From the NCBI GenBank assembly GCA_963728975.1, contig CAVSMF010000001.1, forward strand, positions 62,001 to 126,000: a stretch of 64,000 bases of DNA, read 5' to 3'. The position numbers and the translations under genes were made by a program. The notes under the pieces were generated by a model. That model had not been told where the DNA came from. It made no database searches and was given only the letters and a program-made list of their open reading frames with translations. Of this stretch, positions 54,017 through 63,689 are shown piece by piece; the stretch's first letter is position 1; every line of letters starts with the position of its first letter. Source of the DNA: DATFCK01 sp963728975. GTDB taxonomy: Bacteria; Verrucomicrobiota; Verrucomicrobiia; Chthoniobacterales; UBA10450.

Positions 54017-55183
54017 ATGCGAGCACCGGATCTTGATCGGATTTTATCGGCCATGCTGAAAACCTATGATGGTATTTCAGACCTCAACTTTTCGGTCGGC
54101 CGCCCACCCCAGGTGGAAGATTTCGGTGAGCTAAAACCGGTCTACGTCGATCCGCCGATCGAGTCGCTGACTCCCTATCAGACCGAGCAGATTGCCCTAA
54201 CCATCATGCAGAGCAATCGCCGTCTGATCTACGATTATCTCACCACCGGAGCGTGCGATTGCAGTTATTCTCTCGGCACGGAAGCCCGCTTCCGGGTAAG
54301 CATTTTTCGTCAGCAAGGCCACTTTTCAATCGTTCTGCGCAAGCTTTATGGAACCGTGCCCTCGATTGAGGAGCTGGGTCTGCCCAACATCTTTCGCGAG
54401 GTGGCCAAGGAGAAAACAGGACTCGTTCTGGTTACCGGCTCGACCGGAAGCGGAAAAACGACGACCCTGGCGGCATTGTTGAATGAAATTAACGAGACCC
54501 AACCGGTTCATGTCATCACTCTGGAAGATCCGATTGAATTTGTTCACCCAAAGCGCAAAGCCACTTTTAACCAGCGCGAGCTTGGTCACGACTTCAATAA
54601 CTATCCCAATGGATTGCGAGCCGCGCTGCGCCAGGCCCCCAAGGTGATCCTGGTCGGTGAAATGCGGGATCGGGCCACGGTCGAAGTCGCGCTGATGGCA
54701 GCCGAAACCGGTCACCTGGTTCTGAGCACGCTTCACACTGTCGATGCCGGACAATCGATCAACCGCATGCTCGGTCTCTTTTCCCTGGGCGAGGAAAAAC
54801 AACTCCGCATCCGGCTGGCCGACACCCTCCGTTACATCATCAGCCAGCGCCTGGCTCCCAAGGTCGGGGGAGGCCGGCAGCTGCTGACCGAAATCATGGG
54901 ACACAATCTGCGGACCCAGGAGACGATCGCTCTGGGTGAGGGCGAGCACCGAAGCTTTTACGAAATCATCGAGGCGAGTTCGCCCTTTGGCTGGATGACT
55001 TTCGATCAGTCGATCCTCAAGGCTTATGAAAACGAGCTGATTACGGAAGAAACAGCCCGGCTCTATGGCTCCCGAAAAGGCCGAATCACCCGTGGCATCG
55101 ATCTCATCCAAAAAGCCCGCGGACTCGATACCGACCTCGACTCGGGTCTGCGCCTGGATCTGCCGGAAAACGCTTTCCTCTAG
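54017..55183 (+). CDS. Second PilT-family ATPase (PilU/PilT2-like)
   Basis: The protein has 388 residues. Walker A GSTGSGKTTTLAAL starts at residue 141; ITLEDPIEFVH, VILVGEMRDRATVEVALMAA and TGHLVLSTLHTVDAGQSINR follow. The N terminus (MRAPDLDRILSAMLKTYDGI, SDLNFSVGRPPQVEDF) is divergent from the first copy. Paired retraction ATPases such as PilT-PilU occur in many piliated bacteria. It is closely linked to the gene upstream and to the next one. Confidence 0.92.
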   Translation: MRAPDLDRILSAMLKTYDGISDLNFSVGRPPQVEDFGELKPVYVDPPIESLTPYQTEQIALTIMQSNRRLIYDYLTTGACDCSYSLGTEARFRVSIFRQQGHFSIVLRKLYGTVPSIEELGLPNIFREVAKEKTGLVLVTGSTGSGKTTTLAALLNEINETQPVHVITLEDPIEFVHPKRKATFNQRELGHDFNNYPNGLRAALRQAPKVILVGEMRDRATVEVALMAAETGHLVLSTLHTVDAGQSINRMLGLFSLGEEKQLRIRLADTLRYIISQRLAPKVGGGRQLLTEIMGHNLRTQETIALGEGEHRSFYEIIEASSPFGWMTFDQSILKAYENELITEETARLYGSRKGRITRGIDLIQKARGLDTDLDSGLRLDLPENAFL

Positions 55184-55186
55184 AAA

Positions 55187-55654
55187 ATGGAACCTGATAC
55201 CGAGTCTACATTCATGGATCTGGGCGACAATACCGCCCTGGTCTGCGTGGATCATCAGCAATATCAAAAGATCATCGTCCCACAGCTGATCGATCTGACT
55301 TACAAAGTGCATCTTGGCTTGTTTGAGGAGGACGTGATTCTCAAGCTCAAGACCTACAACTACGACGTGGTCATCATCTACGAAAACTTCAAAGGCTCAA
55401 AGATCGAGACCAATCCGATCCTTCGGGAAATGGTGCAGCTGCCGGGAGCGCGGCGTCGCCAACATTTCGTCATCCTGCTGAGTCACCGCTACGCCACAAA
55501 CGACGCCATGACCGCATTTGTCCAAAGCGTCGATCAGATCATCAATATCGCCGATTTGGCCAACTTCAAACCAGTGCTTCGACGCGGCGTCGCCCAGCAT
55601 CGGGAACTTTACGATTCCTTCGTCGAGATGGTGAAGAGCGTGCAGTCGCTCTGA
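55187..55654 (+). CDS. Receiver-like protein of the PilT operon
   Basis: The protein has 155 residues and begins 3 bases after the second PilT gene. The pattern of alternating strands and helices resembles a response-regulator fold: TALVCVDHQQYQKIIVPQLI, YDVVIIYENFKGSKIETNPI, HFVILLSHRYATNDAMTAFV and VDQIINIADL. The normal Asp phosphorylation pocket is not evident; the acceptor position reads IIYENF. It may be a pseudo-receiver that binds the pilus motor. No family name is certain. Confidence 0.7.
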   Translation: MEPDTESTFMDLGDNTALVCVDHQQYQKIIVPQLIDLTYKVHLGLFEEDVILKLKTYNYDVVIIYENFKGSKIETNPILREMVQLPGARRRQHFVILLSHRYATNDAMTAFVQSVDQIINIADLANFKPVLRRGVAQHRELYDSFVEMVKSVQSL

Positions 55655-55938
55655 CACTTCTCCAATACGACGAACTTTTGTCGCATACGCGATGAAAAGT
55701 TTGTCGTTTGTCGTCCCCGAATGTTTTTTCCGGCCTGGCTTCACCGATGACAATGAACGCGCTGAGGATTTCAGAAACGTTCCACGGCTCTTGTCCGCAA
55801 AACCATTTAATCGGCTGATTTATTCCATGGGCGAAAAGCAAAAAAAGAATGAATTTTGTCGCTGCGTCCCGGTCATTTCCATTCAAGACAGACTTGCGAA
55901 TGCCGCCAGATGTCAGAACGTATCCTGCTCTTTCTTAT
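55655..55938. other. Spacer between the PilT operon and the GNAT gene
   Basis: About 280 bases. Short matching words occur (gaacttttgtcgcatacgcg and gaaaagtttgtcgtttgtcg; gaattttgtcgctgcg), which look like local duplication of TTTGTCG. No gene or terminator can be supported. Confidence 0.4.
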
Positions 55939-56460
55939 ATGAAGCTGCTTAATTGGGTTCGGTTTACTTGGGATCTTAACTCGCTGCCGCCAACGGAAGT
56001 AAATCTGCCTCCGCATTACAAGATCGATCCGGTTGCGAAGGAGCACGAAAAAGAAGTCCGCAATGTTCTTTCCCGCTCTTTTCTGCTCGATCCCGCCTGG
56101 AATCCGGCCATCGGAGAAGTGATGCACACGTTGCAATCGTGGTTGGATCGGATCTTCCTGGTCGAAGAAAATACTTGTCTGGCTTTGCGTCACGGAGTTC
56201 GCATCATCGGCGCCTCCGTCCTTTGCCTCGATGCCGACGCAGAAAACCATCTCGTTCCGGGGCCATGTATCCTGATGGAATACCGAAACCGCGGACTCGG
56301 CACCCGCCTGCTGGAGGCTTCTCTCAAGCGGATGCGCGAATCCGGTCTGACCCGCGCCACCGGGATTGCCCGGGAACTATCGCCAGTGGCCAAATTCCTC
56401 TACCCGAAATATAAAGGCATCGTCGCCCCAGCCGATTTACGGGTTCGCCTTGCGGCTTAA
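55939..56460 (+). CDS. GNAT-family N-acetyltransferase
   Basis: The ATG at 55939 gives 173 residues starting MKLLNWVRFTWDLNSLPPTE. The acetyl-CoA binding segment is GPCILMEYRNRGLGTRLLEA, where RNRGLGT is the Q/RxxGxG/A motif. Upstream is a helix-strand region with EVRNVLSRSFLLDP and LALRHGVRIIGASVLCL. Substrate unknown. The frame is open upstream to 55849 through the spacer. Confidence 0.8.
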   Translation: MKLLNWVRFTWDLNSLPPTEVNLPPHYKIDPVAKEHEKEVRNVLSRSFLLDPAWNPAIGEVMHTLQSWLDRIFLVEENTCLALRHGVRIIGASVLCLDADAENHLVPGPCILMEYRNRGLGTRLLEASLKRMRESGLTRATGIARELSPVAKFLYPKYKGIVAPADLRVRLAA

Positions 56461-56637
56461 TCTCTACAGCTGGTAAGGTTTAGCTTCGCGTTTTTTTGGA
56501 GAAACGTCCTCGCCCCATTTAGCGGTAGATCCGTTACTTGTGGGAGTAACTCCCCGCCGTTTAGTTTCACCAGCACTGAATTCGAAAACGGGAACAACCT
56601 GTTTGCCGTCCAACTTACGCTCAAGTTTTAGTAGCGC

Positions 56638-58338
56638 TCAGGCCTGCTCCGGTGCCGGAGCCAGGGTGAGCGAAGCGGGCTGGGCCGATCGCGTCCGATC
56701 GCTGCAAAACGTCGGAACCCGGGTGGAAAGAACCTCGCGAAAATAGAAAGCAACGCAGGCCAGAACGATCCAGGAACCATAGGGGCGGGCGTGATCGAGC
56801 AAGTCGACCATCGGCCGCATGGCATCGAGCTTTTTATCCATTAACATCACGTGGACGATCATGGCGGTGCTGGCGGCTGAGAGAACCAGGTTGACCAGGA
56901 TCATTCTTACACTCACCCCCCATGCCACCGCGCAGACCACGACGCCCCACATCAGATACCGTTCGTGCATTTGACCCAGCAGCGCGAACATGGCCAGCCA
57001 GGGCGCGGCAATGGCAATAAGCAAACGCGGGTCGCGCCCGCGTTCATGCCGGGTCGCTCCCAGCGCGCAAAGAGCGAGTGCAATCAGATACAGGGTCCGC
57101 AGCGTCCACTGCAAATTGATGGCGAAGTGAAGCGGCCCGATCCCGGCCGACCAGAACGGCTGCTTCAGGGAACACCCCACATCGGCGAGCAACGAGGGCA
57201 GGTTGTAACACGAACTAATGTAGAGATAAGGATAATGTTCGCTCCCGTAGAGAAGACCAATCTCCAGCCAGGCAAAGCTGCCTCCGGTCAGCCCGCCCAC
57301 CACAAAGACCGATGCAGCGATGGTGCCGGCCAACCACGGACCGGCCTGCCGTAAAGGCAGGCGATAAAGGCAGATAGCGGCGACGACTCCAATAACTCCG
57401 ACGATGATCCAGGCGGTGGGATTGCGCAGAAGCCATGGCGAAACCAACAGGGCCATTGTTAGACCGAATCCAAAAAGCACGCACAGGGCACGCATCCGTT
57501 TTTTTTGCCACAAGGGCCACAACAGGAAAAAAGGCGTGACGAGCAGAAGCTGCCCTTTGAGCATCGCGCCGACGGCAAGGATGCAACCGCACCAGAACCA
57601 GCGGTTTTTCAGGCCCGCCAGCACCGCAAACAGGTAAAACGGCAAAAGCCACACGTCCCATTGCGGCCAGCCATGGGCATCGAGGATCAGTGATGGATCG
57701 AGCCAGGCCGCCGTGGCCGCAGCCAATCCACAAATCCACCCTCGGGAATCCGGCGGCAACGCGTGAAGAAAACGTGAGCCTGTCCTCCCCGCCGTCCGGT
57801 TCAACCAGAGTCGTACGATCAGAAAAATTGCCACCGCCGCCAACGCTTCACAGACCAGATTCATCTCCAACAACGGCTCGACGTAATCCGGCGTCCCATC
57901 CTCCACCCCAGGGAATTCTTTTTGGACGTTTTTCGCCCAGATCGACATCACTAGCAGTCGCAAAGGCGGATAATCGAGGTGGTACTGCTTATCAAAGGCT
58001 TCCCGCTTGACCCGGTCGTAGAGGGCAAGGTATCCGCGGAAAAAATTCGTCCACGAAACAGGCCCGGACTTGGCCGGCCCAAGCCGGCGGGCTTCGATTA
58101 AGGTCTCGCTGCCCCAGTGAAAGCCGTTAACAATATCGCGTTGGAAGCGCAGATGCCTGGTATTTTCCCAGGTCCATCGCCGCAATTCGATCCCCCCTGC
58201 CAAAACGACCCCGACAAAGAGCAGAATCAAAATGGGCCGCACCGATTTAACGGCCATAAGCGATCGAATACCCGGCCACCGGCGTTTTCCTGGTTCTGAT
58301 TCCCGCATTCTCTCCTTCGCGCTGACTTTGGACAGCAC
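56638..58338 (-). CDS. Polytopic membrane protein, GT-C glycosyltransferase-like
   Basis: The protein has 566 residues with about 11 membrane helices. The first large loop has HLDYPPLRLLVMSIWAKNVQ, a DYPPL motif seen in GT-C enzymes of the ALG6/GT87 type. WLDPSLILDAHGWPQWDVWL and MHERYLMWGVVVCAVAW near the C terminus (HERYL) also occur in these. It would use a polyprenyl-linked sugar. The first ten residues could be omitted (second ATG at residue 11). It is not in an obvious sugar cluster. Confidence 0.75.
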   Translation of the reverse strand: MLSKVSAKERMRESEPGKRRWPGIRSLMAVKSVRPILILLFVGVVLAGGIELRRWTWENTRHLRFQRDIVNGFHWGSETLIEARRLGPAKSGPVSWTNFFRGYLALYDRVKREAFDKQYHLDYPPLRLLVMSIWAKNVQKEFPGVEDGTPDYVEPLLEMNLVCEALAAVAIFLIVRLWLNRTAGRTGSRFLHALPPDSRGWICGLAAATAAWLDPSLILDAHGWPQWDVWLLPFYLFAVLAGLKNRWFWCGCILAVGAMLKGQLLLVTPFFLLWPLWQKKRMRALCVLFGFGLTMALLVSPWLLRNPTAWIIVGVIGVVAAICLYRLPLRQAGPWLAGTIAASVFVVGGLTGGSFAWLEIGLLYGSEHYPYLYISSCYNLPSLLADVGCSLKQPFWSAGIGPLHFAINLQWTLRTLYLIALALCALGATRHERGRDPRLLIAIAAPWLAMFALLGQMHERYLMWGVVVCAVAWGVSVRMILVNLVLSAASTAMIVHVMLMDKKLDAMRPMVDLLDHARPYGSWIVLACVAFYFREVLSTRVPTFCSDRTRSAQPASLTLAPAPEQA

Positions 58339-58495
58339 GTTCGATGAAACAATTCAAACTTTTGTTCGTTCCGGTAATTAACCGCCTATTTTTTTGCGCG
58401 GGTGCCGTCCTACGCCGGGGGCCCGGGCGCCATTCGATAATTCTTGAATCCAAAATGTCCGTCCGGTGTATCTGACTGAGGAAAAGCCGAGGATT

Positions 58496-61084
58496 ATGGT
58501 TCAAGATCTCAAATTTGCAATCCGTCAGCTGGTTAAGACGCCGGGATTCACCATTGGGGCTGTCATCGTGCTGGCGCTTGGGATGGGCGCCAACACCGCC
58601 GTATTTAGTCTCGTCCAGAAACTCCTGTTCGCGCCGCCCGCCTACGCGCATCCCCAGGAGGTGGTCCAGGTTTTTTCCCAGGACAAAAAGAACCCGAAAA
58701 CGTATCGCGGCTTCTCCTATCCCACCTACCTGGATATCCGGGACCAGAATAGCGTGTTCACGGACGTAATGGCTTACAACCTCGCCATGATTGGTCTGGG
58801 ACAGAAGGGCGATGCCCGCCGCGCCTTTGCCGCCATCGTCAGTTCCAACTATTTCTCCGTGCTCGGGGTTCCGCTGGCTCAAGGCCGGTCCTTTCTTCCG
58901 GAAGAGGAAAAACCAGGCGGCAAAGCCGAGGTCGCCATCGTTAGCTACGGCTATTGGTTGAGGCATAATCGCGAGCCGGTCGGGTCTCGCGTGCTGATCA
59001 ACGGCCGGCCTTTCACGATCGTCGGAGTAACCTCCCCGGATTTTACCGGCACCATGCAGGTCTTCTCCCCCGAAGTCTGGTTGCCGCTGAGTGTTCACGA
59101 TGAAGTCCAAAACGATTTTGAAGGTGAAAACCGGGTCGCTTTCGGGGATCGGGCCGGACAACAGCTGCTCATTGTGGGACGGTTGAAACCGGAGATGACC
59201 GCGGCCAGGGCAAAGCCGGTTCTTCAAGGATTGGCCCTCAACCTGGAAAAAGCTTTCCCGGTCGAGCAGAAAGACCAGACGTTCACGATCACACCGATCT
59301 CGCGGCATTCCATCAGCACCAGCCCATCGGAAGAAGGAGGCGGACTGGCCACGATCGCTCCCTTATTGTTGGGCATGGCGATTGTTGTGCTTCTGGTCGC
59401 CTGCCTGAACCTGGCCAACATGCTATTGGCCCGGGGCACCGCCCGGCGCAAGGAAATCGCCATCCGCCTCGCCCTCGGGGGAAGCCGAAAGCGGATCGTG
59501 CGGCAACTGCTCACCGAGGGCTTCGTCCTGGCTCTGTTAGGCGGCGCATTTGGATTAATCCTCGGACTCTGGTCGTCCAATCTGCTGATCGCTTCGCTCG
59601 GACGGATGCTGCCGCTCGACATGGTTTGGCTGGGCGGCCCTAACCTGCCAATCCTGGCCGCAACCTTTTGTTTCTGCATCATCGCAACCGTGGCCTTTGC
59701 CCTTGGACCCGCGATCAAATCTTCCCGCAGCTCCATTCTGACTGATCTGAAGGAGCAAGCCGGCGAAGATGTTACCAGGCGGCGGTTTCGGTTTTTGCCC
59801 CGCAATCCGCTGGTAGTTGCGCAGATTGCATTCTCGCTCGTCCTGATTACGGCGGCGGCATTATTCATCCGGGGCGCGGGCAAAGCGGCTTCGGTCGATA
59901 CCGGATTGAAGCCGGGCGCCAGTTACATCCTCGAATTGAATGCCAGCCTGGGCGGATACGATCGGCAACAGGCGGCGCCGCTGTATCAGACCTTGAACGA
60001 GCGTTTGGCGGCCCTGCCCGGAGTCGAGCACGTAAGCATTTCCTCGACTGTCCCGTTTGGAATGATCTCGCTCAGCAAGAACGTGCAGCGCGCCGGAGTG
60101 CATCCCGGACCCGACCAGAAACCCGCCACCGCCGCAGACGGTCTCGCCTTCAACGCGGCTTGGAACAGCGTCGGCGCCGACTACTTCAACACGGTCGGGC
60201 TGCCGATTCTGCGCGGTCGCGCATTCACCCAAACAGAAGCGAGCCAACCGCAGAGCCCCGCTACGGCAATTGTCGACGAAGTGCTCGCCAAAAAACTCTG
60301 GCCCGATGGCGATGCCCTCGGTCAACGCATCCAGTTCGCCAACGACAATGCGCCGCGGGCGAAGGGCGAAAATTCCTCGACCATGGGCATGAGCACCGAT
60401 CTCAGCGGAGAAATCAAACCGGGTGAAAGCATCGAGATTGTCGGCATCGTCCCGGCCGCGCGTCACGACCTTTTCGAAAAAAAGCCGCCGGGCGCCATTT
60501 ACCTTCCGTTCGGGCGCGGATTTCAAAGCAACATCAATTTTTTCGTCCGGTTTGCCTCGCTTCCGGCCGGACAGGAGGCCGCCACCGCCGATCTCTTGCG
60601 TCGCACCGTCCGCTCGGTGGATCCGGCGATTCCAATTCTGTCGCTGGAGACATTTAACCAGCATCTCGACAGCAACCTGCAACTTTGGATTGTGCGGACC
60701 GGCGCAGCCTTGTTCTCTGTCTTCGGCGGACTCGCCCTTGGCCTGGCCGTGGTGGGATTGTACGGAGTCAAAGCCTACTCGGTGGCGCGGCGCACCCGCG
60801 AGATTGGCATCCGGATGGCCCTTGGGGCCCAGCCCGCGGCGGTTTTGAGAATGTTCATGCGCGAAGGTTCGATCATGCTCCTGAGCGGGCTCGGAATCGG
60901 TCTGCTCCTCGCCATCGGCGCCGGAAAAATCCTCAGCGGCATTCTTTATCAAGTCGGCGCCCTCGATCCGGTCGCCTTTACCGCCGCGCCCTTGTTGCTG
61001 GCAGCCGCTGCCCTCCTGGCGACCTGGTTGCCCGCCCGCCGGGCGACCCGGATCAATCCCATCACCGCGTTGCGCACCGAATAA
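58496..61084 (+). CDS. ABC transporter permease, ADOP (MacB/FtsX-like) family
   Basis: The ATG at 58496 gives 862 residues starting MVQDLKFAIRQLVKTPGFTI, the ADOP signature; a GAGG ribosome binding site precedes it. The order is helix, large periplasmic MacB_PCD domain, three helices (LLLGMAIVVLLVACLNLANM LLARGTARRKEIAIRLALGG, split for length), a second periplasmic domain and three further helices near the C terminus (RTREIGIRMALGAQPAAVLR). No ATPase gene is adjacent, which is the meaning of orphan in this family. Substrate unknown. Confidence 0.9.
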   Translation: MVQDLKFAIRQLVKTPGFTIGAVIVLALGMGANTAVFSLVQKLLFAPPAYAHPQEVVQVFSQDKKNPKTYRGFSYPTYLDIRDQNSVFTDVMAYNLAMIGLGQKGDARRAFAAIVSSNYFSVLGVPLAQGRSFLPEEEKPGGKAEVAIVSYGYWLRHNREPVGSRVLINGRPFTIVGVTSPDFTGTMQVFSPEVWLPLSVHDEVQNDFEGENRVAFGDRAGQQLLIVGRLKPEMTAARAKPVLQGLALNLEKAFPVEQKDQTFTITPISRHSISTSPSEEGGGLATIAPLLLGMAIVVLLVACLNLANMLLARGTARRKEIAIRLALGGSRKRIVRQLLTEGFVLALLGGAFGLILGLWSSNLLIASLGRMLPLDMVWLGGPNLPILAATFCFCIIATVAFALGPAIKSSRSSILTDLKEQAGEDVTRRRFRFLPRNPLVVAQIAFSLVLITAAALFIRGAGKAASVDTGLKPGASYILELNASLGGYDRQQAAPLYQTLNERLAALPGVEHVSISSTVPFGMISLSKNVQRAGVHPGPDQKPATAADGLAFNAAWNSVGADYFNTVGLPILRGRAFTQTEASQPQSPATAIVDEVLAKKLWPDGDALGQRIQFANDNAPRAKGENSSTMGMSTDLSGEIKPGESIEIVGIVPAARHDLFEKKPPGAIYLPFGRGFQSNINFFVRFASLPAGQEAATADLLRRTVRSVDPAIPILSLETFNQHLDSNLQLWIVRTGAALFSVFGGLALGLAVVGLYGVKAYSVARRTREIGIRMALGAQPAAVLRMFMREGSIMLLSGLGIGLLLAIGAGKILSGILYQVGALDPVAFTAAPLLLAAAALLATWLPARRATRINPITALRTE

Positions 61085-61145
61085 AAATCTGAATCCGAAC
61101 CCAGTCGGCTCCGCATCTCAATGAAAACCTCGGAGCACCCAACTT

Positions 61146-63689
61146 ATGGTTCAGGATTTCAGGTTCGCGGTCCGTCAACTGATCAAAACGCCCGGATTCA
61201 GCTTTGTCGCAATCCTGACCCTCGCTCTCGCCATCGGCGTTAATTCGGCGATCTTCGCCCTGATTAATAGCGTGGTCCTGCACCCGGTGGTCCCTCTCCG
61301 GCCGGCCGAGGTGGTCAATGTGTTCACCGCGCGCCAGAATGCGACTCACGATTACCGCCAGTTTTCTTACACGGAATATCGGGAACTCCGTGACAACAGC
61401 TCCGAGGTCTTTGCCGACGTGGCTGCTTCTGAGTTTGCCGTCGCCGGCACCGGCCGCGACCACGAGATGCGGCGAAGTTTTGCCTTCCTGACTTCGGAAA
61501 ACTTTTTCTCGCTGATGGGTGTCCAACCGTTTCGCGGGAGATTTTACAATGCCACTGAATGCCGGCCCAACGCGAACCGGCCGGTCGCGGTCACCAGTTA
61601 CGCTTTTTGGAAACGGATGGGAGGTCGCCCGGATTTTGTCGGCAGCACTCTTCAGATCAACGGCCGGCCTTACACCGTCATCGGTATTACACCCGACGGC
61701 TTTAGCGGCGTCAGCGCGCTAATCTCGCCCGATATTTGGTTGCCGCTCGGCATGTACTCGGAACTCGGTTCCGCTTTTTCCGATTCGGAAACGGTTCACG
61801 ACCTGGCGCAACCCAAAAATTATGCGCTGAACCTGACCGCCCGACTGCGGCCCGGCCTAACCGTGGAAACGGCCAAACCGCGTTTGCCCGTGCTGGCCGG
61901 CCGATTAACCGCAATTCAGCCCGCCGGAACAGAAGGAGCGCGTGATTTGCAGATTCAAACGCCTTCCCGGTTCAGCCTCAGCACCACCCCGGCAGACGAC
62001 GGCCCGATCACGCTCATCGGCACTCTGCTCATGGCCATGGCCGGCGCGGTCTTGCTCATCGCCAGCCTCAATCTCGCCAACATGCTGCTGGCCCGCGGCG
62101 CTGCCCGTTCGAAAGAGATCGCGCTCCGCCTTGCCCTGGGCGCTTCCCGCTGGCGGATCGTCCGCCAGTTGCTTTGCGAGGGTTTGCTGCTGGCTGTTTG
62201 CGGCGGCCTGATCGGTCTCGTTCTCAGTATCTGGTGCAACGATCTCCTCCTGCACTCCATGGCCCGCCTCCTTAGTTCGGTCAGTTTCTCGTTCGTCATT
62301 AATGTCCAACCCGACGCGCTCGTGCTTTCCGTTACCTTCCTGTTCTGTCTGATGGCCACTATGCTGTTCAGCCTTGGACCCGCCTTGAAAGCCACCAAGA
62401 CGGATCTGGTCCGCGATCTCAAACAGCAACTGGGCGAGCCCGCCCGGGCCGGCCGCCTGAACCGCTTTTTCGCGCCGCGACACATCTCCACCATGGCCCA
62501 GATCGCGCTCTCCCTCATGCTCCTGTTTAGCGCCGGATTATTTTTCCGCGGCGCCCTCAAGGCCAGCGGCCTCAATCCCGGCTTCGACCCGCGCGGCGAT
62601 CTGGTAACCGAGCTCGACTTCAGTCTGATCAAAAAAAATCCGGCTGACGCCCGGCGTTTGATATTCGCCATGATCCAACAGGCCCACCAGCTGCCCGGAG
62701 TCCGCACCGCCGCCGCCGGCACCATGCTGCCCTACGGCAACTTCACCAATACCCGCCGGATCATGTCGGCCAAGGAAGCGTTGCCTACCGATCCCAAAGC
62801 GCCCGATCCGGGCGCAGGCGCGCTCTATACCGCGATCACCCCGGGTTATTTCGACGCCCTCGGCGTTCGGCTTTTGCGGGGACGCGATTTTACCCAGGCC
62901 GAAGCGGAAAACAAAACCGGCCGGCCGGTCGCTATTATTGACGAAGAAATGGCGAAGAAACTTTTTCCCAACGCCGACGCGGTCGGCCAGCACATTCGCT
63001 ATACCCAGCCGCCGAAAGACGGTTCGCCTAACGACATTGAAATCGTCGGAGTGGTAAGCTCGTACCGCCACGACGTTCAAAACGACACCCTGAACCGTCG
63101 TCTGTTCCTCCCGCTGGCCCAGGGCTACAACGGCAATGTTTACCTCCATGTTTGCCTCGAGCGCAGAGATCGCCGGGCCGCGGCCGCCCTCATGCCGGTG
63201 TTCCGGCAAACGCTTCGCGCGCTTGATCCGGATATCCCGGTTATGGGTATGGCCCCGTTTAGCGATCTCATGGAGAAAAGCGTCGGTCTTTGGGTGGTCC
63301 GGCTCGGGGCTGTGCTCTTTGGCATTTTCGGAACAATCGCTCTCCTCCTTGCCGTGGTCGGCGTTTATGGAGTCAAATCCTACGCGGTCGCCTCCCGGAC
63401 CCGCGAAATCGGCATCCGGATTGCGCTCGGCGCCGATCGAGCCGATGTCTTCGCCCTCATCATGCGGCAGGGGGCGTTGCAGACCGCCCTGGCAATATTG
63501 GTGGGATTATTGCTCGCCCTGGCCGCCGGCCGCGTTCTCTCCGGAATTCTCTATCAGGTTAGCCCTAACGATCCCTTTGCCCTTCTTGCCTCCAGCGCAA
63601 TGCTGGCCGCCGCTGCTCTCCTGGCCTGTTTCCTTCCCGCCCGGCGCGCCACTCAGGTAAATCCAATCATCGCCCTCCGCGCCGAATAA
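61146..63689 (+). CDS. ABC transporter permease, ADOP family (tandem paralogue)
   Basis: The protein has 847 residues starting MVQDFRFAVRQLIKTPGFSF. It has the same architecture as the copy 61 bases upstream: SLNLANMLLARGAARSKEIA, LRLALGASRWRIVRQLL and SRTREIGIRIALGADRADVF. The identity of the two is moderate, so the duplication is old. Both stop codons are preceded by NPI(T/I)ALR(T/A)E, the typical end. No transport ATPase is encoded in the window. Confidence 0.9.
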   Translation: MVQDFRFAVRQLIKTPGFSFVAILTLALAIGVNSAIFALINSVVLHPVVPLRPAEVVNVFTARQNATHDYRQFSYTEYRELRDNSSEVFADVAASEFAVAGTGRDHEMRRSFAFLTSENFFSLMGVQPFRGRFYNATECRPNANRPVAVTSYAFWKRMGGRPDFVGSTLQINGRPYTVIGITPDGFSGVSALISPDIWLPLGMYSELGSAFSDSETVHDLAQPKNYALNLTARLRPGLTVETAKPRLPVLAGRLTAIQPAGTEGARDLQIQTPSRFSLSTTPADDGPITLIGTLLMAMAGAVLLIASLNLANMLLARGAARSKEIALRLALGASRWRIVRQLLCEGLLLAVCGGLIGLVLSIWCNDLLLHSMARLLSSVSFSFVINVQPDALVLSVTFLFCLMATMLFSLGPALKATKTDLVRDLKQQLGEPARAGRLNRFFAPRHISTMAQIALSLMLLFSAGLFFRGALKASGLNPGFDPRGDLVTELDFSLIKKNPADARRLIFAMIQQAHQLPGVRTAAAGTMLPYGNFTNTRRIMSAKEALPTDPKAPDPGAGALYTAITPGYFDALGVRLLRGRDFTQAEAENKTGRPVAIIDEEMAKKLFPNADAVGQHIRYTQPPKDGSPNDIEIVGVVSSYRHDVQNDTLNRRLFLPLAQGYNGNVYLHVCLERRDRRAAAALMPVFRQTLRALDPDIPVMGMAPFSDLMEKSVGLWVVRLGAVLFGIFGTIALLLAVVGVYGVKSYAVASRTREIGIRIALGADRADVFALIMRQGALQTALAILVGLLLALAAGRVLSGILYQVSPNDPFALLASSAMLAAAALLACFLPARRATQVNPIIALRAE

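Noticed and set aside
58247..59308. 353-codon minus-strand frame
   Set aside because: Antisense to the first ADOP permease and without family resemblance.
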